64,000 bases of DNA. Origin: Tridacna crocea (Eukaryota > Mollusca > Bivalvia > Cardiida > Cardiidae). Every line of letters starts with the position of its first letter. Positions within the stretch are counted from its first letter, which is position 1. The notes under the pieces were generated by a model. That model was not told the DNA's origin, did not search any database, and saw only the letters and a program-made list of their open reading frames with translations. Shown piece after piece: positions 33,952 through 48,900 of this stretch. A program made the position numbers and the translations under genes. The DNA lies in assembly GCA_943736015.1 (NCBI GenBank), contig OX031065.1, positions 22,954,427 through 23,018,426 of the forward strand, given 5' to 3'.

Positions 33952-36900
33952 GTGAGTGATAAATTTTATGGGTTATATTTTTGTTAACACCAATGTTTGT
34001 AGACTGCCGTTGAACCTCAGGCTTAATATCGCCGGATGCAGAGAAAATCAAATTTCACCTTTACGATCGAATTTCAGTGAATTTAGCAAAACGACAGGCA
34101 AACATCACAATTTCAGGGGTGTTGTCATCACCATTAAAAATACAGGACTGTAATCTGATTTAAGATTAAATTGTCCTTATATAGGAAAGAAAACATTGTG
34201 GGAAAAGGAGAAAATGCTAGTTACCAGCATTTTCTCCTTTTCCCACAAAGTTTTCAAAATTCTTCCTCCCCAGGGTTGTTAGAACTCTGGATTTGTGGTA
34301 ACACCCCTATCCCACTAGGCCGTGATATACGGCGCTATGTGACCTCATACAGAGGGACGTATAGATCGCCTGAGATTGCTGCCGAATTGGTGATTATGAG
34401 GACACTCCTGCTCAAATAAAAACCAGATGACGCTCTGCCCGCAATCCAGTAATGACCTTTGAGATCCGATAGCAATTGAACTACACACATATTGACTATC
34501 GTAGCCTGACACTAGGAGTTGCGACCTTATACAACCTGTTTTCACTCCCTTAGTGACCAGAGGCTTTGACCCTCGTTTCGCTCCTTCCCCTGAGTGGCAT
34601 ACTGTAGTTGACTAAAGAATTTATTGTACCTACTCCAGGTGGTCTCCAAATGCAAAATAATGATTATGATCACTTTGTAGGATTAAGATCCCTCTGTGCT
34701 CGAGGCATATACTGCACGGACCATTAGAGAATAAGAATCAGATTCAAGGAAATCCGGGTACAAGCCCTGAGCTCTTCTTGAAACGAATATACCTCCCTGG
34801 TTCCTTAAAGTGCCCAGTGTAATTTTAGCATTAACACACGCAAGGCTACCTCTGGGTTCCAAACTATTTCACCTCGAGTTGAGTGGGATTAACACAAGGT
34901 GTCTCAGATAAAGGTTCTGGTTGGGCTGGGTATCCAATCTCGAGCCTCAGGATTGCAAGTCTGGCGTTTTACCACCACTACCGCTTTGAGAGACAGGCGC
35001 TTTTATAAAGTTCTCCAAAGCGCCATTGGAATGCCATCATGTCACCAATTGATCGTAACGGAGCGCTATCCTATGGCCACTTGATCGAAACAGAGCGCTA
35101 TCATATCACCACTTGATCGTATGGAAGCATCATCACATCACCACTTGATCGCAACAAAGCACTACTGCATCTCTAATGGTTGCTATCGGATCACATAGAA
35201 GCACGATGACCGGCATACTGGAGGAACATTGGCGTTCTAGAGCGATCAGATAGCGCTTCATTTACGATGTTTACCGGTAAAGTTCAAGTTGATTTTCGAT
35301 AGCTATTTAAAGGTGGGTATTTAGAAATTTTACATCTCACCAAATTGAAAAATATATATATCACTGAAATTCATATGAAAAAATAATACAAATCATCAAT
35401 AATTAAAATTCATAAAATTACAAAAAAAAATTTTTTTGATGGTGTTCCCTTAAAAGGCTACGTACGAAAATTTCCGCCCTGACTTTAGGTGGAAAACGCC
35501 TAATATTTAAGGCGGATAACGCCTATCTGGCTATTGAAACATACAGCAATTTTTAGGCGGACATTAAGCGGAATAGAGCTCGAAATATTAGGAGGAATCC
35601 GCCTTCAACTAGGCTGATTCCGCTTAATACAGATGATTAGGCGGATTTTTTTTTTTTTAAATTGAATGTATAATGGATTAGACAGAATCTTAACATTAGG
35701 CGGATTCCGCTTAGTGCTGTTCTTAAACAGACCTGAAACGTTAAACTAAGCCTCTTAAGGCATTTTTAGATTTCGCACCAAAAATCAATAAAGCATTTTG
35801 GTAATGCCAGGTGACTGGCACGTGACTCATAACGCTTAAATTCCATTACATAACAAATATATAATAATTATTTTCCATAATGTCTTCTTCGGACGCTGAG
35901 TTTGAAACCTCGTCTGTGTATTCCTGTATGTAAATGAGCGAACTGATCATCTAAAAATAGAACATGTCTCCCGTCGGTGTCGACCTGGGCTGTAGTAAAT
36001 CTCTTATTTCTCATGTTGTCGGATGGTGTTCGACTACTCAGGTTTTATGAATGAAAATTGAAAGGCTTTGGGAGTATAGGAATGATTGTTTTGCACTTTT
36101 GTACAATTTTCTTCCCAAATTCTGAAGGGCCACCTTTAAGTGATTAAGTTGGGATGTGACAGCGTTCTGAACAGAGCGCCACGGATCTTTGTGCAAGGGA
36201 GTAAATTCTTGGTGATCCGTTAAAAATTTGATAGCATTCTTGGCGTTCTTGGCGCTCTGCATGGTGATCTACGGTGCCCCGTGGGAGCATTGTGGATTGC
36301 AGCCTAGTAGAATGAGGGTATATAGGGACAATTTTGTTGTGGGATAGATCAAATTGGTTCAGGTGAAATCTATTGAACTTTGTTTCAAAATGAAAGTTGC
36401 TTTTCTTCCATTGACCAGGCAGTCGTTCTAGTATCACTTGTTCAAATTTACTTTGTTTCCAAATACATGTAACTCTAAACCAAACAAGAAAATTCGATGC
36501 AAGTCCCATTTTAAAGCATTTACTGATAATGAAATAAAACATGACTCAGAAAATGAAATTTGTTCATGAAAGATTAGAAAACACATTTGAAGAGAGGAAA
36601 AAGAGAGTATTCTACTATCATTTTCTCCTGTACTCACAATTTTTTGAAAGCTTTCTTTGCTGAGGATTTTTAAAACCCTGGATTGTGTGGTAAAGGGTCA
36701 ATCAATGAAGATCTTTATACTGTAAGTTTTTTTTTGTTCTTTTCAATAGGAAATGCTAGTGAAATATTTTTGCAGTAGCACAGATGGCGAGACACAAAAC
36801 AATGCAGGATCTGGGTAAGAAAATGGTTACCATTTAACCCATTACCACACAATCTCTTCTTTTGATGATCCTGAGAAAGAAGTGGGAAAAGGAGAAAATG

Positions 36901-39900
36901 CTAGTAACCATCATTTTCTACTTTTCTCACAATGTTTTCTACTCTTCACAAAACAAATTTCAAATTTTCAGTCTCTTTTATTTTGTCGTCTACAAATGCT
37001 TTCGTTTTGGACAAGCCTAAATTATTGTCATTAGGTAATGGATAAAGGGAGCCAATTAATCCATTAACCCTTTCCCAAACAAGCCCTGGTTTTTACATGT
37101 CTGCAGTACAAGTCTTCAGAAAATACTGTGGGAAAATGAGAAATTGCTCGTAACAAGCAATTTCTCCTTTTTCCACAATATTTTCTAGCATATCGGAAAA
37201 CTTTCTGCCATTCTCATCAATTTCAAAATTGTCATCTGCAAACACTAAGAGTTTGGGATAGTCTGAAATTTGTCATTCGGGAAAGGGTTAAAAAAAAACT
37301 GAAATTAAGTTTCTTTTCTAATTGGATTTCATCATATTCAACTGATTACAGCATGGGCAATAATAATTTTTAATGAATATTAGCCAGTACAACTTGTTTA
37401 CATACAAAACAAGTTCTTTCTTGCAGGTAATACTGATGCAGAGGAAGATCAGAATGACTATTTAAGAACATTTTGGGAAAAGTAGAGAAGTGCTGGCAAC
37501 CAGAATTGTATCCCTTTCCTTCAATGTTTTAAAAAGTTCTCTACCTTAGGGTCATTTAAAGGTGGTGCTGTGAGGTAAAGGATTGAAGCATTGTAAAAAA
37601 AATTAATAGTCTACTTTAAGCCTGGCTGTTTTTTTAATCCTTTCCCAAACAACAAATTTTGGATCCTTCCAAACCAAAAGAGTTTGCAGACGACAATTTT
37701 AGATTTGGAGGAAATGGCAGAAAGTTCTCAAAAAGGGTAGAAAACAATGCGGGAAAAGGAGAAATTGCTCGTTACGAGCAATTTCTCCTTTTCCCACAGG
37801 GTTTTCAAAAGACTTTTACTGCGGACACATAAAAACCAGGGTTTGTTTGGGAAAGGGTTAAGTAAATGTAGATGTTTAATGTCATAGATCCTGTTGTCGC
37901 ATGGTTGTCCTCATTTTGCAAAAAAGTTTGACATTTTTCAGAACTCTCTGTAATTTCAACAATTTGGGCAAAAGGGAAAACCATGCCAATAGACCAAGTT
38001 GCCCTCAAATTGATTTAAAAACAGTTATGCTCCTTATTAGATTTTCAAATAGTGCTGTTTCGAATAAGACATGGAGGTTTGATCCGAACAGCTGGCCATC
38101 CAAAATCACTAGAAAGTATTTCAGATGAGATTTTAAAGGTTACAATGGTCCTTTGTGTGGGAGTTATACACTTAGCAACATTTTAAACAGAAATAACAAA
38201 ACAGGCTTATTGCTGCTTATTTGTTTATCATCAATACAGGAAGAGTTTACTACAGCGAAATAAGAGAACAGGTTCAGAATGAGCAATGTTACTCTCTGAT
38301 GGCATAATATTGGAAGTGTTTACAGTAGTTCTGTGTACTATGTCATAGCATTAACAAGATGCAATGTTACCACATCACATTCTCAAAGACGTACTTCGAA
38401 TGTACACAAACAATAATGAAGGTTGTCTTGATCAATATCAGTGGCGACCCTGATATCGACATGCCTATCCTTGCATTTTTGCACGCATATATCATGGCAA
38501 CCAATGCAGTAAATGACTCATTTGGGTTTTCTTCAACCTTATATAATGTGAGTTGTGATGGGTATGCATTATATTTTCTAGTTACAAACTGGAAATTATC
38601 CATTCTTTGGATTTACTGAGGCTTTAAAGAGTGGGACATAACCTAGGGTTATGTATCTAGGATTATTTATGTGGTACCATCCCATGTAACGTAACTAACA
38701 GCCTTCTGGGGGTGTTGCCCATATGGGCAACCAGTGGTCATGATGAATAAACAAAAATCTGTACAAAATTCAGACAAGCTATATGTATTTATAAAGCAAC
38801 TTTAGAAGAGTTATGGCACCCACTTGTGCTCTTGTTTTCATCTTTTTTATTTTCCTTCAGAAGCAATAGAGTGCGGCTAGCTTTAAAAGTCATGTATATT
38901 GGACAGAAATATGCCGGTATGAACTACCAAGATGATCGATGCAATACAATAGAAAAGGCATTGTTTAGAGCTCTTACCATAACACGACTTATAGAAGACA
39001 GGTAAAAATATTGTTTGTCTTTCTTTATTTGAGATTCATATATAAATAACTGTATAAAAATTTCCTTATGAGGTTTAGTGTCCTCTTTGATATTGTGGTT
39101 AAGGCAATTAAAGTTGTATTTAAAAAAATTCTTTACCATACAAGAAAATTTTAGACTGGTTCAAATTCAAAGCATTTGCAGACAACAAAAATAAATGTGA
39201 CCGAAAAATTGAAATTTGGTTTGGGAAGGGTAGAAAACATTGTGAAAAAAAAAAAGAAAATGCTTTTTACCAGCATTTCCTCCTTTTCCCACAATGTTTT
39301 TATTTGCTTTCTCAGGGACATCAAAAGACGGGATTGTGTGGTAAAGTTTTAAGCCATTAGTGTACATAGAGATCTATAAACAAAATCAACATGATTTCAA
39401 TATCAAAGTTGCTTTGAGAGTGTAGATCAAAGATCAGACTGCACATTTAACCCTTTACCACACAATGACGACTTTTGTCAATTGTGAGGTAGTTGCCTTT
39501 TGAAAACATTGTGGGAAAAGGAGAAAATGCTGGTAACTAGCATTTTCTCCTTTTCCCATAATGCTTTCCACCCATCCCAAAGCAAATTTCAGTTCTTCAG
39601 TTACATTTATTTTGTTGTCTGTTAATGCTTTCCATTTTGACTAGTCCAAAATTTTGTTACTTGGTAATGCATTATCCATCTCATCACTTCATAATCCTGA
39701 CCTTTCACAACCCTGAGAAAGATATCTTTTGAAAACAGCATTTTCTCCATTTCCCACAATGTTTTTTACCCTTCACAAGCAGAAATCAGCATTTGAGCTG
39801 AACTTTATTTGTCATCTGCAGATGCTTTCAAGTTAGATGAGTCAAACATACACAGTATGCTGTTAGCTAAAGAGTTCAGAGTTTGTAATATATTTTCAGA

Positions 39901-42900
39901 AAGACATGTAACTATGGAAGAGTTTCGCGGACTGATGTTGGTGTTAGTGCTGTAGCTCAAGTAAGAAGTTAACCTTTTACCAAACGACAAAATTTTAGAC
40001 AGGTCCAAATTGAAAGCACTTGCAGACAACAAAATAAAACAGGGATTGTTTGGTAAAGGGTTAATATATTTAACAAGATCCAGAACAGTATAGAACCATT
40101 TACCTTGTGATCTCTCTTTTTCACCAGCCTGGCAGGATAACTCAGTGGTTACTTAACCCTTTACTCCATAGATACTCGTTTTGGCATATCAACAACAGAC
40201 AGCTTTTGAAAACACTGTGGGAAAAGGAGAAATTGCTCGTAACAAGCAATTTCTCCTTTTCCCACAATGTTTTCCACTCAGACAGATATGTGTATCCTTA
40301 TTTGTCCATATTTTTGACAATATATCTTTATTTGCTGCTGAAGTGGAAGAGCCTCAAATTGGCATATCAGGTAAAAAGGATAACTGCCTGGTGACCTGGC
40401 GGTTGTGAGTTTAATATCTGAACGAGGCAAATTCCTTTATGGTGGTGTTTTGCCTCTCACCTATGTTGCATGTGAGAAAAGTAGACAGGGGCTGGGAAAG
40501 AAAGTTGTGTCAGTACTAGTATGAAAAAGCTATGAAACACATAGGTAGAACCATGTAAAAGGTTAAGACATACCCCACTTGGAGAATATTACCGATGGTG
40601 TTCACTTGATGAAATAAATTTTGATCTTTCACTAAAAAGAAAAACAAATATTGTATTTATTTCATGCTTTCAAACCTTTCTTGGAGGAGCTTTTTCAAAA
40701 TCCAGTACAGCTCTTTTCAGTTATTCCCCATTGCATACCCCTCCGCATAGCAACGGATTACAATGTAAGGTAAATGATGTCATATTTGCATCTGGTTATG
40801 AGTCACCTGCAATTTACCTAGGTAACTAGAATGTAAAAATCGATCTTTTCATTGGTCATACCCGTTGAATATCGTAAAATATTTTCACTGCTATGTCTCG
40901 ATATCCTATTGGAAAGCATGAAATAAAGTTATTCTATTCAGACAGTTAGATGGTCATAGCATGATGAATAAAGATGTGCAGTAAATACTTGTAAGAAAAG
41001 ACTTACTAGAATTAGCAGGGTTGAGCCAACATTAAAAAGACACAAGATATTCATAGACTGTTCTTAATGCTCTACCTACTGTATAGGTTAAAAGAAACTT
41101 TCAACCCATTGTTGCTATATCAAAGTCATCTTTTGGGGAAAAATATCTCCTTATCCAACATTGCACATCGAAGACATTTTGTGCAATCTCATCTTGATCT
41201 ACACTGTCCGCACAAGGTCCTAATTTAGCACTTAGCAGCCGAATGGTTAACCCTTTCCCAAACAATCCCTGGTTTTTACGGGTCTGGAATAGTAGCCTTT
41301 TGAAAACATTGTAGGAAAAGGAGAAAATGCTGGTAACCAGCATTTTCTCCTTTTCCCACAATGTTTTCTACCCTATCACAGACAGAAATCATCTTTTCAG
41401 CAAGAGTTAAATAGTCATCTGCAAATGCTTTCAGTTTAGTCTAGTCCAAAAATTTGTCGTTTGGGAAAGGGTTAACCCTGTACCAAATGACAAAATTTTA
41501 CCCAATTGAAGGCAAGTATGGACAAAAATTAAATGTGGCTCAAATTTTGAGATTTGTTTTTCAGAAAAAAAGCAATATGTTTTCAAAAGCTAATTTCCTT
41601 AGGATTGCCTACATAATTATTTTGACATGGGTTAAATGTTAGTTTGTGTAATTTCAGGTTGTTTGCTTTGATGTAAGCAAGGAATATTTCAAATGGCATA
41701 ATGCATTTAGAAGACTACAGACAAAATCAAATGCAGAATTGACAGAATCAAGTGAAACACATCAAGGTATCATCTTTCCCTTAACCCATTACCAAACGAC
41801 AATATTTTAGACTGGTCCAAATTGAAAGGATTTGCAGACAACAAAATAAAAGTGACTGTAAATTTGTAATTTTGTTTTGTGACGGGTAGAAAACAGTGTG
41901 GGAAAAGGAGAAAATGCTGGTTACCAGCATTTTCACCTTTTCCCACAATGTTTTCTAAAGGCTTCTTTCTCAGGGGCATCAAAAGTAGGGATTGTGTGGT
42001 AATGGGTTAACCCTCAGACCTTCTCATAGCACAACACAAAAAAGTCGACATAAACATAGCTTTTTTGTATCAAATGATAACATGGTAAGAGCACTTGAGA
42101 GAGCAAGCTGGTATGGCTACAAATACATTACATACATCACAATTAACCATAAACACACAAATATATACACTAATACATCAACTCTTGTTCAGCTTAACCG
42201 AACTTGAAGAACTATAACCGTTCTGTCCTCCTAGATGTTGTGTACAACAACAACAGCCATCCAACAACAACCATCCAACAACAAAATCGTTGTTGCGCCA
42301 ACAGAGATGCTGATGTGAGTAGAGAAAGCAATATATACTGGTAAATACATACGACACATGGGCATTGTTTATTTTACACCTCGGCCCAGTATGTACAATA
42401 CATGATTATTTGTAATACCACAAAGTATTAGTAATGAAGATGATGATTTATGTCTCTTTCAAAAGTATATTTGACCGTATAAACATCATTACATCATTGC
42501 ATTTATCACTTCTTCTATGGCCTACTCGCCCCGGAAAAACCAGAGATAAAAACTACATGTAGAAAAACCTCTGGAAACGTGTGCTCATTTGTCAATGTCT
42601 AGTGCCATGGAATGTTGGTCGTCATTTAATGAATTGGATTTCTTAGCCACTAAAATAACTTCAATGAAATATAAATGACAATAACAACATCTATGAAAAT
42701 CAAGTGATTTCTTAGTGAATTGTACTAATTGATCGATGGTATTCTTGCAAAGGGATTAGCGACCATGCTTCAGAGCTCCAGTACTAAACCATGTACTGCT
42801 ACGTATGCACTCTTACTTTGACAAAAGAAAAAACGTCTGTATATGTTGCCCTCTCAAAACTGAATGAACCTTGTAACCAGCATTTTCTCCTTTTTCCACA

Positions 42901-45900
42901 ATGTTTCCAAAAGACTTCTTTCTCAGGGTCGTCAAAAGTAGTGATTGTGTGGTAAAAGGTTAAGGGCAAATCTCTAATTCTTTTACAGAAGACACAGCGG
43001 ACTGGAAGGATACATGTACTGGTGAATTTTTCCTGAATCTACATAAAATAAATCATCTCTTACCAAAAGATATAAGAGTAATAGCATGGGCTGTTGTCCC
43101 AACCGACTTTTCACCCAGGTTTGATTTGTTATACTTTTAATTATATACTAAAAATTTACATTTCTTTTGCTTACCTTTGTAACTCTTTACCAAACGCCAA
43201 AATTTTAGACAGGTCCAAATTGAAAGCATTTGCAGATCTATGACTAAATAAATATAATCCAGAAACTGAAATTTGGTTCTAGTAGGGGTAAAAAATATTA
43301 TGGGAAAAGAAGAAAATGCTGGTTACTAGCGTTTTCTATTTTTCCCATAATGTTTTCAAAGGCTTTCTTTCATCAGGGATGTTGATACTTGGGGTTGTGT
43401 GGTAAAGAGTTAAGCCACAAGATTAGAGTTGTGTTCTGGAAATATTTTCAAAAATTATGGACAAGCCTAAAATTTTGTTGTTTGTTAAAGTGTTTGAAAA
43501 TATGGTAGGATTCAATATGGCTCGGGGATGAAGGTAGAGATTTGAGGTCCTTAATTTGACCCTCATTGGAGATTCTGCCCTGTTCAATTGAGTGTCCTTG
43601 ACCAGGACAATATTGTATGAAAAGAAGGAATGCTAGTTAATACCAACATTTTCTCCTTTTCCCACCTTCTTTTTAACCCTTGTACAGACAAACCCCCATC
43701 CATAAACTAAATTTAATTTCTGATCTACAAATTAATGCTGTCAGGCAAGGATCAAAACATAATGTTATTATACTCCGCAAACGAATGTTTTCAGGGGGTG
43801 TGCTGGAATCATCCTGTCTGTCCATGTGTCGATCCGTTTGTATGTGTGTCCTTCCATCCATGTGTCTGTCTGTGTACACATTAAATTACTAGTAATTTTG
43901 TGTTGCGAACTCCTTCAAGAGCTTTCCTTCAATTGTATTGAAACTTTGCACATATACTGATCATATATTGAAGATTTTCAAGTTTTCAAGTGTAAACTCT
44001 TCCTGGTTGAGAAACTATCTCCCCTTGAACTTGACACTTTTTTTTCTGTCAAAGCCCTGGCGGGGGTATTAAGTCAGATTCAGTGACAGCTCTAGGTATG
44101 TATTTTACAATCCCCATTCCAAGACAATTGTAAAATATCGCCATGGAGAACAGTTTTGGAATCATGTTGCTCTTCATACACATACTGATTCTGTTTTCAT
44201 CACTCAGGGTCAAGGTAGCTTCTAAAGTTTACAAGATGTGGTTTCCTAAAGGTGATCTTGATATAGAGGTAAATCTTTAAAACTTTTAACTAACTGATAA
44301 GATTGAAGATGTTTGATATTTTTGTTGAACTCTTTACCACACAATTCCGACCTTTAACGACCCTGAGAAAGAAGCCTTTTGAAAACACTGTGGGAAAAGG
44401 AGAAATGCTGGTAACCAGTATAATCTCCTTTTCCTACAGTGTTTCCTACCCTTCCCGAACCAATTTTTAATTTTTCAGTCACCTTAATTTTTTCGTTTGC
44501 AATGCTTTTGAGTTGGACCAGTCTAAAATTTTCTTGTGTAGTAAAGAGTTAAAGCTGTAAAGTAAAGAAAAACCTACCTTAGTGGCTACCTTTGTTCGCC
44601 TTTTACCAAACAATCTCAAGTTTAAATGACTCTCTGGAAAAAAAGGCTTTTATTAACATTGTGGGAAAGGGTAAAATTGCTGGTAACCAGCATTTTCTCC
44701 CTGTCCAACAATATTTTCAACCCTATCTAGGATAGAAACTATCACTGGAGCTACATTTATTCTGTTGTTTGGAATTGCTTACAATTTGATTAAAAACATA
44801 AGACTGTCCTTTGGTTAATTGTTAACCTATTACCACAAAATCCCTACTTTTGACAACCCTGAGAAAGAAGACTTTAGAAGACATTGTGGGAAAAGGAGTA
44901 AATGCTGGTTCTCTCCTCTTTACAAAACAAATTTCAAATTTTCAGTCATTTTCATTATGTTGCACTCGGGGCAGATATCAAGGTGGCGGGCTGATATCAC
45001 TCTCCGGCCCTCATCAGCCTATGATAACCTCTAAATATTTTTGTTTCAATGCAGTATGACTGATTTGAATTAATTTGCAGTTGATTTCGAAAGCCTGTAA
45101 AAAGTTTGAAGGGAATCATGACTTCCGTAATTTTAGTAAACTAGTCTACAAGTCCAGTTACATTTGTGATATCAAGTCAGCGACTGTCAAGGAGTGCAAG
45201 GATGACCCACGTATGGCTGTATTTACAGTAACTGGGAACCGATTTCTCATGCACCAAATTAGATGCATGATGGGTATTCTTCAGATGATTGGATTGAAAA
45301 AAGAGGATCCAGGGGTAATATACATAGTTAATGTCTTCTATTGATAAGCATACATTTTCACTATTTACTGTCACTATATATCAGGCTATGACAACCCATT
45401 TTCTTCTATTCTCTGTTTTTGGTTTACCTTTCAAGAATGAATCCAATCACTTGAAACACATTTATACCTTCAGAAAGAAAACTTTGGAAAATATTGTGGA
45501 AAAAGGAGAAAATGCTGGTAATCAGAATCTTTTCATTTTCCCACAATGTTTTCTACCCTTTCCAAAATGAATTTCAAATTTTCAGTCGTATTTACTTTGT
45601 CGTCTGCAAATGCTTTCAATTTCGCCCAGTCATTTTATCATTTGGTAAAGACTTAAAATGTTGTCATCTTGTGTCAAAATGTTAATTATGTATATTTCTA
45701 AATTTAAACTTACATATTTCACATTGATAATAAAACAAATTCTCACTGGTTTGTTAACCCTATGGTGCACAGTAGCGACTCATAACGACCCTGGGAAGGA
45801 AGGAATTTGAAAACATTTCGGGAAAAGGAGAAAATGTTGGTAGTCAGCATTTTCTCCTTTTCCAATAATGTCTTCTAAACTATGAAAGGCAAGTCTTATA

Positions 45901-48900
45901 TTTTGAGTCACATCGAATATGTTGTCTCAAAATGCTATCAATTTTGAGAAACAAAATTTTTGTCACATGGTAAAGACTTGATTTACCATCAAACACTTAA
46001 CTCTCTACCAAACGACAAAATTTTTAGACTTGTCCAAAATGATAGCATTTGCAGGCGACAAAGTAGTTACTAGCATTTTCTATCTTTTCCGTAATGTTTT
46101 CAAAAGCTTTATTCCTTTGGGTCATTGAACTCAGTATTGTGCGATAAAGGGTTAAATGGCACTCACAGTAACCATGATGTGGCTTGTTCCAAGGGTTGAC
46201 TTCAATCTTTATGGAAATTGAACCGGAAGCCATTGATGAGAGAGGCTTGCACTCTACCCCGTAATGAAGGAAAAGGAGCAATTTTTTTTGTGATAAGCAA
46301 TAACTCCTTTTTCCATCATCTTCTTAACCCTTTACCAAATGACAAAATAATAGACTGGTCCACTTGCAGACCACAAAATAAACGCAATTCAAAAATTGAT
46401 ATTTGTTTCAAACAGGTTAGAAAACATTGTGGGAAAAGGAGAAAATGCTGGTAACTAGCATTTTGCTCCTTTTCCCACAATGTTTTCAAAAGGCTTCTAT
46501 CTCAGGGTCGTAAAAACCAGGGATTGTTTGGTAAAGGGTTAAAGTAAGAAAAACCAGGGGTTTGCTTTGTACAGAGCTAATACCAGACTAAGGAAAGGAA
46601 CATCAAGTATTATGAACAGGAATATTCACACATGAATCACTTTTTGTTTCTTTTAACCCTTTACCAAACAACAAAATTTTAGACTGGTCCAAATTGAAAG
46701 CACCTGCAGACTACAAAATAAACATAACTCAAAAATTGCAATTTGTTTCCAGCAGGGTAGAAAACATTGTTGGAAAAGGAGAAAATGCTGGTTACCAGCA
46801 TTTTCTCCTTTCCCCACAATGTTTTCAAAAGGCTTCTATCTCAGGGTCGTAAAAACCAGGGATTATTTGGTAAAGGGTTAATCCTTTACTGCACAATCCC
46901 AAGTTCGAATTGCTCTGAAGAAGATGGCTTTTGAAAACATCCTGGAAAAAGGAGAAAATACTAGTAATCATCATTACCATCTTTTCTCACAATGTTTCCT
47001 ACCCTATGAAAAACAGAAATCATAATTTAACCCTTTAACCCATTACCACACAATCCCTACTTTTGACGCCCCTGAGAAAGAAGCCTTTAGAAAACATTGT
47101 AGGAAAAGGAGAAAATGCTGGTTACCAGCATTTTCTCCTTTTCCAACAATGTTTTCTACCCTTCACAAAACAAATTTCAAATTTTCAGTCTCTTCTATTT
47201 TGTCGTCTGCAAATGCTTTCGATTTGGACAAACCTAAAATTTTGTTGTTTGGTAATAAGTTAACAATCCCGAGTTTTAACGACCCTGAGCAGAAATCCAG
47301 GTAGAGCGTTGTGTTTTAAAAGGTCAGCTCTTTACCAAATGACAAAATAATAGACTGGCCCAAATAGAAAGCATTTGCAAACACCAAAATAAATGTGACT
47401 GAAATGTGAAATTTGGTATTGGAAGAGTAGAAAACATTGTGGGAAAAGGAGAAAATGCTGGTTACCAGCATTTTCTCCTTTTCTCACAATGTTTTCAAAA
47501 GGCTTCTTTCTTGGGGTTATTGAAAGTCAGGATTGTGTGGTAAAGAGTTGAACAGTGACCTGTTGAAGATTTCAATTACATTAAAATGTCTTACAGATTA
47601 TTGATGAGATGTTAGATGTCGTAAAAAATCCCACAAAACCCCATTATAGGAAGTTTACAGGTAAGATAATGTTTAGGATCTGACATCAGTTTTCATTTGA
47701 AGTAAAATTTCTATCAAATGAGTCTTACAAAATGCTAAGCAAGCCTTTTGTGAGCTTAACCCTTTACCCCATAAGGCATTTCTATGGTACATGATTCTCT
47801 AATTGACCCTAAATAACAGCAAGGTTGAAGCTGTGTCTTATGTGTATATGACACCTTTTGATAGCATAGAAAACATTGTGGCAAAAAAATGAAATTGCTC
47901 GTCAGGAGCAGTTTCACCTTTTGCCACAATGTTTTCCAAAGGCTCCTACAAGCAATGTGTAGAAATGAATATCTATGGAGTAAAGGATTAATAACATTTT
48001 TCTGGGTAAGTTTAACTGTTTACCAAACGACAAATTTATAGACTGGTCCGAATTAAAAGCATTTGTAGACAACAAAATAAATATGACTGAAAAGTTGAAA
48101 TTTGGTTTGGGTAGGGTAGAAAACATTGTGACAAAAGAAGTTCCCAGCATTTTCTGCTTTTCCCAGAATGTTTTCAAAAGGCTTCTTCCTCAGGGCCATC
48201 AAAAGTTGTCATTGTGTGGTAAAGGGTTAAGGCCCAGTGAGGTTCAAAGGTTAAGTAATACAGGTGCTGCTTTCAAGGATGGAAAAACTAATGTTAGGGA
48301 TGAGCATCAACCTGGTCGACTGCTTCCCACCACCACATCACTAATATCAAAGTTATAGTTTACCTTTAACTCATTACCAAATGACAAAATTTTAGACTGG
48401 TCCAAATTGAAAGCATTTGCAGACGACAAAGTGAAAGTAACTGAAAAATTGAAAATTGTTCTGGGAAGGGTAGAAAACACTGTGGGAAAAGGAGAAAATG
48501 CTGGTTACCAGCATGTTCTCCTTTTCCCAGTGTTTTCAAAAGGCTTCTTTCTCAGGGCCGTCAAAAGTAGGGATTGTGTGGTAATGGGTTAACACAAAAT
48601 CCCAACTTTTAAAAACACCAAGAAAGAAACCTTTAGAAAACATGGTGGGAAAGAGAAAATGCTGGTAACCATCATTTTCTCCTTTTCCTACAATGTTTTG
48701 CACCCTGTCAAAGAAAAATTCCATCATATGAGCCAAATACAAATTGTCGTCTGCAAATTCTTTGAATTTGGACTGACTTCCGACCAAGGGTGTGGGTTGA
48801 AGACGCCTGCGGATCATTGACTCCCCTGAATGCTGTCAATGCCCCTCTTTCACATGGTCATTAGAACTCAGGATTGTTTTGTAAAGGGTCAGTTGAGCAA

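Noticed and set aside
36144-36542. 132-codon minus-strand ORF
   Set aside because: Spans the end of a TIR element and part of a MITE; no protein-like motif.
36781-36814. Start ATG at 36784 (MARHKTMQDL) for the PUS3-like gene
   Set aside because: It leaves the exon in phase 1, which does not join the next exon; the frame through 36753 does.
38359-38619. 86-codon ORF in PUS3-like intron 2
   Set aside because: An equally long ORF overlaps it on the other strand, and no motif or splice signal supports either.
40126-40450. A tRNA gene from the A-box-like sequence
   Set aside because: Box spacing is broken by an insertion and no cloverleaf forms; the body matches a SINE also found at 52398.
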